A stretch of DNA of 64,000 nucleotides from Pezicula radicicola (Eukaryota > Ascomycota > Leotiomycetes > Helotiales > Dermateaceae), in the NCBI GenBank assembly GCA_003008705.1, contig PDUO01000008.1:1116001-1180000 (forward strand), written 5' to 3'. Below the pieces are notes generated by a model. That model was not told the origin of the DNA and ran no database searches. It saw nothing but the letters and a program-made list of their open reading frames with translations. Position 1 is the first letter of the stretch. The number at the start of each line of letters is the position of its first letter. Made by a program: the position numbers and the translations under genes. Below are positions 58,266 through 64,000 of the stretch, piece by piece.

Positions 58266-58537
58266 GGCAACGTTAACGATAGTTTATGAGAAGCTGGGAG
58301 AGTTAGAAGAGCCGGCTCCCCGAGCCACTAATTAAGTGGACTGGATTAGCTTTTCGGGCTTCTCGGTCCACTATTTACTTAAGTAACTTTCCGTAAATGG
58401 CGAGCCAGAAAGCTACCTTTTTAGCCGAAATTGTAAGGCTCTTCCAGATAGTAGCTCTTCGGCTTCTTAGCCCACTTAATTGGCTAGCTTTCTCTTCTAG
58501 TAAAGTTATGAGAAGTCGGACTATCGTCAACGTTGCC
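58266..58537. mobile_element. TIR element (272 bp)
   Basis: Left end GGCAACGTTAACGATAGT, right end ACTATCGTCAACGTTGCC. The interior has further mirror pieces (TTATGAGAAG, and CCACTTAATT/AATTAAGTGG). Non-coding. Confidence 0.7.
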
Positions 58538-59403
58538 CCAGGGCCATAATCGTGTACTATGACTTGCGCGTTGGTGGATTCAATATGTACAGGAAGAGCG
58601 AGGGTATGGAAGAGTCTGACTGGGTTGTGGAATGAATGAAAATTGACAGTAGTATAGTATACACTTGATAGCACTTCAGTCAAACTACTATACTCCTTCT
58701 ACCGTGGTCTGTAACGAATCTAAAGATATCTTCAACAAGCACCTTTCGGGTTTAATCTGTCTATTTACCAAGGGTAGTTTCGGGGGATAAAGGGGTGTAT
58801 AGCTGCGGTAACAGATTGAAGAGAAGAGCGTATCTAGTCAAATGTAAACTCATCCAGGCGGACTTGTCAATCACTGCTTGAAATTTGAGCTATACCACTC
58901 CTCTGGCGGCAAGCTTCTCATCATCTTGATGCATCCGTAGTTTCTGATGCCGAGTTTATCGGTATAAATAATGAACTTCCAATGTCACTTCTAAAGATGA
59001 TTTGCTTTTGGGCATTGTTGTGACAAAATGCGCTGGCGAAGCGAGTCGCTCCCCTTTTATTCCACCAACGCTCGCCCACAATATTTTTCACTTTCTTCAA
59101 TCGCAGCAACTTCACTACAACCATCTTAATCTTTATTAACACCGAGTCTTGGGGAAAGATAGAAGGCAAACACAAGGTATGTATGGCTCAAAACTCCAGC
59201 CCCAGTTCAATGGCAGTAAGCACTGCCAAACTGTCAAGCAGCACAGATCTGCGAGCCATCTAACCTTTATCCTTCCCAACTAACTTTCATGGCCATGCAG
59301 ACCTACAAAGCCACGATCATGACTTCGAACACAAAGCCTTCTTCTACTGAGGATGAAGCTGGTGCCTTTGCTGCACCGGCTTCGGCGCTTCGCCGAGAAC
59401 GAG

Positions 59404-59635
59404 GAATTTGAGGTCTCGGCGGGGGCCACCACCTTCCAGCCATACTGGCTGGTTGTGCTGGTGGTCCTCGCATCTCTATTCCAAGCACTTTGCTTTCAAG
59501 CAAAGCTGCAAGAGCAATTTTGAGCTCTTGGCGGGGGCCACCGCCTTCCAGCCATATTGGTTGGTTGTGCCGGTGGTCCTCGTCTCTCTGTTCCAAGCAC
59601 TTTGCTTTGCAGCTTCGCTGCAAAGTTGCTAAAAT
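59404..59635. repeat. 112-bp tandem duplication, GC-richer than surroundings
   Basis: Two units, with GGCGGGGGCCACC at 59418 and 59530 followed by CTTCCAGCCATA, TGGTGGTCCTCG and TTCCAAGCACTTTGCTTT in both. Each unit ends in a short hairpin (CTTTCAAGCAAAG; GCAGCTTCGCTGC). Read on +, both encode a hydrophobic stretch (FQPYWLVV...LFQALCF), but a stop separates them. Confidence 0.75.
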
Positions 59636-60974
59636 TATGACCGACCCTATCTCAGGAGTCGGGCATGTCTCGAGGTTATGGCTTCACTCGCGGGGCCGAG
59701 GAAGGACATCAACACTACGCTCTATTAATCTCCGTCTGAGATTCAAGGAGACTGTTGCAGTAGTCGTTTATGCTGTGCGACATTTCTCACTGCTATCTCA
59801 CGAGATGATACTGGCTGCGGTAGTGTACTTGGTTCTAGCAAGTTGGTTCGAGTGTTCAATACCTTCTTAAAGTAAGTCTCGCGTTACACTTTCTTCTTAA
59901 TGATGTCTAACTAAGGTCAAATAGCATATCTTAGCGCTCTTCTACCAACCTTGTATTCACCTTGAAACTACACGCAATATCTTTCTCTCTCAACAAATAA
60001 GACAACAAGTTCTCGTCAATCCCAACCCAAGCGTGTTTGCACCAGCAACTTGTTGCAAACGTAAGTTCAAAGTATGCAGATCTCAATCCATTTGCTAATT
60101 CCTCATATAGCTACTCATCCATCGTCCATTACGAAAAAGGGCGCACGCTTTCACATTTTTGCCTCCTCACGCCGGATTCAAAGTCCAACTCTCTACAACT
60201 AGCCAGCAACCTGGAACATACAACTTCGCAAACCACAACAGCGCATCTTGTCACGAATTACAACCCCAAAAAGCAAAAACGCAAGCATCCGGAGGGTTTA
60301 AGTAGTCAGCGATTGGTGGTACGGTGGAGATGGATATGGAAAATTTGGAAGGTTTCAAGGAAACCACAATGAGCAGCTTGATTGTACTTGGACACATAGG
60401 AACGGGTGTTGAAAGGGATACTCCGATAAGAAATCATAACGTCTTAAACTTCGCACTTCAGATTCTGTTCATGTCATGACTTTGCTAATCCCTCATGCCT
60501 TCAATTCAAACTGTACAAATTGTAGACGTAATAGCCCACTACTGCCTTGTGTAGAGGTGAATGTGATGATCCTTGATGCCCGAGAAATTTTTAATACGGC
60601 TCGTTTTTTTGCTTACGTTTGATATTCAATGACCAGATTCGTACTTTCCTTGCGAGCGCGAGATGCATATTTAGCAAGAGCCAATTGGGAAGTCAAGACT
60701 TCTCAAAAGAATAACGTTCAGGACACTTGAGAAGTTCAAGAGAATACCATTGCGATTATCTATTCTTTTCTATGAATTCCATAAATTCAGCTCAAAATCA
60801 TGCTTCCCAATCTAAATAAATAATGGTGCGTGACATGAGCTAGTTACGGGTGGTGGGGTTCTTGGCATGAGTTGAGATTGGAGTTGGGGTTGGGAAGGAC
60901 ACTAGTACTTGGTTTAAAGATTCTAAAAGGAAGGAATATATCAAAAACAAAGCAAACATTGCAGATAACTCAAC

Positions 60975-61046
60975 GGTTGTGTAGTGTAATGGTTATCACA
61001 TGAGATTCTGATTCTCGAGATCCTGGTTCGATTCCTGGCACGACCT
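60975..61046 (+). tRNA. tRNA-Gln (CTG), copy 1
   Basis: Acceptor GGTTGTG/CACGACC (one G-T pair), anticodon stem TGAGA/TCTCG with loop TTCTGAT, T arm TCCTGGTTCGATTCCTGG. No intron. Confidence 0.9.
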
Positions 61047-61317
61047 CTTCTTTTTGTCGTTTTGCTTTTTCTTTTTCCTTTTCTTCTTCCCCAATTTTGG
61101 ATCCTTAAATTGGATTCTTAGATGAGGACTTTGGTGGTGGATTATAGACGGGTCTTTTACTACTTGGTGTTTCTTTTTTTGGCACCAGGTCGTTGATATA
61201 TGATGGGGTGGGTCTTGGCAGGGGTTGGGGTTGGGATTGGATTTGGGAGATGGCACTAGTATTTAGTTTAAATACTGTAGAAGGAAGTTACATATTAACA
61301 ACGAGCAAACACAGCTT

Positions 61318-61389
61318 GGTCCTTTGGTGTAATGGTTAGCACATAAGATTCTGATTCTTGTGATCCCGGTTCGATTCCGGGAAGGACCT
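61318..61389 (+). tRNA. tRNA-Gln (CTG), copy 2
   Basis: Acceptor GGTCCTT/AAGGACC, anticodon stem TAAGA/TCTTG with loop TTCTGAT, T arm CCCGGTTCGATTCCGGG. No intron. Its acceptor stem has changed at both sides compared with copy 1 yet still pairs. Confidence 0.9.
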
Positions 61390-62868
61390 CTTCTTTTTGG
61401 CAGTTTGGCCTTTTTCCATTTTTGGTCATTCTGCTTTTTTGGTTCGAGAGTTGGGTGGCGCATATTGGATATACTTCTTCCTAATTTCTGCTTCTTTCTT
61501 TTTTTGGCAGAATCTTTATGTGAGTGTGTGTGTGGGTCTAGGTCTCGGCTTTTTTATTTTTGGCAGCAGCAGTGCAGACGTCCCTGAGTCTGAACCTGCC
61601 TAATGAAAAGCTTGATGGGTGAAGTGGTTTTTGGGTATTGAGAGTGATTTACATTTCACAGTTATATTAATCTTCTTGTTTTGCAGTCTGGCTATACAAT
61701 ATTTCAACACGCTAATGTGGAATAAGTCAAGATCACCATCATTCCAGTTCAGCGCCGTGCAACAGTATTTCCTAAAGTTTCCCATGGATATGTTGAAGTC
61801 ACATCTGTACATCCGAGAAGGTTTCATCTAAGATAACCCAATATATTGTATCAAGGTTCTCACTGCTCCCAGAAACGACCTCTCAAATACTTCATTGTAT
61901 CGAAGCCGAACTTGCGCCACGACGTCGATATCCTCCCAACAAACAGCTTTGCAAGAAGGTACGTAACCACTTTTGTTACCCGGTACTCGTGTTATCCTCG
62001 GAACCAAAGCTTTCGTTGCTCTGCGGGCCTTCGGGGGTTTGTAATGTACGGAGGAAATGAAAGTTGTTGTGCGGACTTGTAATAAGTTTCTGTCCATAAT
62101 ACCATGTTGTTCGGTAAGTAGTATTTGGTTGAGAAAAGGAATATAGGTTTCTCAGGTCAGGTTTTGAAGTTAGGTGGTTTGTATAATACCTGGAGAGGGC
62201 GGAGGAGGGAGGTAGAGTCGGTTTAGGAGCGTACGGGTGAAATATGATTCGAGAGATTTAAGAGGGATATAGCAGTGGCTAGTTAGTTGGCAGGTTTGCC
62301 ACGCGACGGGAAGAGGAAGGTTGATGAGCTATGTGCGGTTCTCAATTAGTATGTTGTGAAATGAAGGACCCTCTATCCTAAGAACGATCTCTTCGGATTT
62401 CAACTCCTCTAAAACGGTGTTTTGGAGCTGCTAGGCGAAGGACATACGAGGTGCAATAGTTGGGGACTGACCAATTCGAAGTCTAGAAATGGGACGATTG
62501 AACTGGGTGTGGCTACCTCCATTTACATCTCTTCACCATCTTTATCATATTCAACCCAAGCTCGTAGTGTCGATCGTCTCTCGTAGTTGCTCGATATCAC
62601 CGAGCGCCGGGTAATCAAGATGTGAAACTACAGAATCACTAATTAGTAAGATATCACTGAAAAGCGCAAAAAGGAAAGTATTTACATACAGTTAGCGTAC
62701 GATACAGCTAAACTGTTGGGATTCTCGTCACTGCGAGCAGAATTGTTGTTGCCATGGGTGTTGGCTCTGGTAGAACAACATAGCTTCCTACTCTTCTGAG
62801 GTACTCAGTTCATCTTAGTAACTTAAAACACGCCACCTAGCGAAAGTTGCTGCCTACCGAGGGTCAGT
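61390..62868. other. Intergenic
   Basis: No gene supported. A pyrimidine-rich stretch follows the second tRNA. Frames such as 61600-61827 (-) and 61828-62097 (-) have no features. Confidence 0.4.
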
Positions 62869-63170
62869 CTATTCCAATTTCCTTGTCATCCAAGCCCGCA
62901 TGCGGTGCTCTAAGGTACTTAAGGGTATAGGTGTACTCCACGAAAAAGAAGTACTTACAGCTTCTCCCCAGAGATGAATCCGAACCCATTGAAGGGAAAG
63001 CTCGGTACAGGCAAGCTCGTACTGCATGCCGAAGCCTTGGGCAGTGAGTGCCTTCTTGAGATCCTCAAGGATCTGTCGAAGCCACATGATGATGGGGGCC
63101 ATGTTTGTAGAGGTAGATCGAGGTTGTTTCAAAATTCCTTGGTCAAATTCAATCTTAGTCTCGGCCACGC
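62860..63170 (-). pseudogene. Fragment resembling a HeLo (prion-inhibition) domain
   Basis: The minus frame from about 63168 contains ILEDLKKALTAQGFGMQYEL then ACTELSLQWVRIHLWGEA, directly followed by a GTAAGT donor at about 62957 and, after an acceptor at about 62871, TDPR. The pattern (Y-E-x-x-C-T-x-L-S-L-x2-V-R-x3-W-G-E-A-V) is like the second helix of HeLo domains found at the N terminus of fungal NLR-type and HET-s-related proteins. The preceding part does not match a normal HeLo first helix, and no continuation is found downstream. I read it as a gene fragment. Confidence 0.35.
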
Positions 63171-64000
63171 CAGCTCTACCATTGAATCAGGAGCATAGTT
63201 GAAGCAGGAAGATTGACTTACTCTCCTTCAGATTTAAGTTCGCATTGAAACAGCCCTTCATGTACTTGGATTACTTGTGCTTGTGGTTTTCATGACGAGT
63301 ATTCATATTCCAAACTTCGGCCTCCAAAGAAGCAGCTTCAGCCAACGTCGATGGTGGAATGACTACTGGTTGTAATAGCTCCAGTACACTTGTGTTCTCG
63401 AGTCCGCTAGGAGAGCATTTCATTCAATTGCCATCAGACGTATTAGAAGGGGGTCGAGGAGCAAGAGCGGTGGCCGGGTGTTTTGGGTGGCGGACGAGAA
63501 TGATCGAGGAAATGAACGGATTCGAGGTAGGTTGCGGATGATGAGGATTTCAAGTTTGCAGAATTTGAAGCAATTTTCAAGTTTTGGGAAATGATTATTT
63601 GTCTTGATTTGTGCGAAGTCATTCGCCGCCTTCAATACCGCCTATTCAGCCTCGAATATTGCCATTCTTCTTTACGCGTTTTCACGCGTTGAAACTATAC
63701 CAGATTTGACAAATTGGCACGCCGCACAAACTAAAGGGTTCTTTGATTCAGACCATAAGACATCCTTAAAAGCAATTACTTGTATTCGAACTCTTTTTGT
63801 AATTCCCTTGAGTAATAATCCTATCTGGACTTTTCACTGTTTCTTTATGCTGAGGACATCGACTTTGAAACTTATGCTCGGTTAATTCTTACAAAGACTG
63901 AAGTAGAAGCGTACCATCCTTTGTCAATTGTGTTTGTAACTCGTAACAAGGGTTTAATACCGTCAATTTTAAATTTTTACCATGTTTTCAAATTGGTCGC
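63171..64000. other. Right edge, unassigned
   Basis: No gene recognised. A 93-codon frame at 63604-63885 (+) and others are too featureless to call. Confidence 0.4.

Larger units (their letters stand above)
56236..60974. other. Gene-poor region with small repeats
   Basis: No gene called over 4.7 kb. It contains the family H copy (56571-56872), another TIR element (58266-58537) and a 112-bp tandem repeat. Open frames at 58921-59175 (-), 59303-59623 (-) and 60037-60372 (+) lack recognisable features; one at 59319 (+) begins a short polar frame that stops at once at 59411. Confidence 0.45.
60850..61430. repeat. 343-bp tandem duplication carrying tRNA-Gln genes
   Basis: The two tRNA genes and their flanks match: TTGGGGTTGGGA, CACTAGTA, AAGGAAG and GAGCAAACA/AAGCAAACA before them; GACCTCTTCTTTTTG and CTTTTTC after. 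This is a local tandem duplication, now diverged. Confidence 0.75.

Noticed and set aside
59303..59870. Overlapping frames in the 112-bp repeat as a membrane protein gene
   Set aside because: The hydrophobic stretches repeat because the DNA repeats; stops separate the units and frames differ between them.
60037..60372. 111-codon plus-strand frame
   Set aside because: Composition is like non-coding DNA, with no motif or intron context.

Overview
The window is nuclear DNA of a filamentous ascomycete (Pezizomycotina; Leotiomycetes is only a guess). The evidence is many short GT-AG introns of about 45-95 bases, a Zn2Cys6 regulator, fungal-type P450, MFS, aquaporin and non-reducing polyketide synthase (NR-PKS) genes, and nuclear tRNA genes with short introns. 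Genes are interleaved with AT-rich, gene-poor DNA full of small transposon-derived elements. There is one five-base run of N (28023-28027). All gene models were assembled by eye from exon reading frames and splice sites; no RNA or database evidence was used.

Left part (0-20.5 kb): a Zn2Cys6 transcription factor and a complete cytochrome P450, both on +; a 66-residue cysteine-rich protein in three tiny exons (-); a Dal5/allantoate-permease-type MFS transporter with a local reading-frame lesion (+); an Ala/Lys/Ser/Thr-rich secreted protein (-); a short-chain dehydrogenase (-); the 24 kDa [2Fe-2S] subunit of respiratory complex I (-); and an aquaporin (-).

Middle (20.5-38 kb): a nest of terminal-inverted-repeat (TIR) elements lies between two aquaporin genes. 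After it come a tRNA-Asn with an intron, two surface or membrane proteins, a zinc-finger gene remnant, a tRNA-Ala with an intron, and a tandem pair of orphan paralogues (135 and 138 aa). The pair is associated with a solo LTR and with a complete 1,030-bp miniature LTR retrotransposon that has identical-length LTRs, a 5-bp target duplication and a Copia-style half-tRNA primer site.

Right part (38-56.3 kb): a compact biosynthetic cluster of a metal-dependent amidohydrolase, an unrecognised 230-aa protein, an NR-PKS (SAT-KS-MAT-PT-ACP-ACP-CMeT-esterase/TE), a FAD monooxygenase and a Baeyer-Villiger-type monooxygenase. The expected product is a C-methylated aromatic polyketide that is hydroxylated and then possibly ring-expanded or cleaved. 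No prenyltransferase or terpene cyclase is visible. The PKS has a one-base frameshift beside its KS catalytic Cys and a doubtful splice junction near its end. The Baeyer-Villiger gene has a one-base frameshift with a stop before its last exon. The cluster is therefore either decaying or carries base errors. Related small TIR elements sit beside the cluster genes.

Right end (56.3-64 kb): mostly non-coding, with more TIR elements, a 112-bp tandem repeat, two tRNA-Gln(CTG) genes in a 343-bp tandem duplication, and a fragment resembling a HeLo (prion-inhibition) domain.
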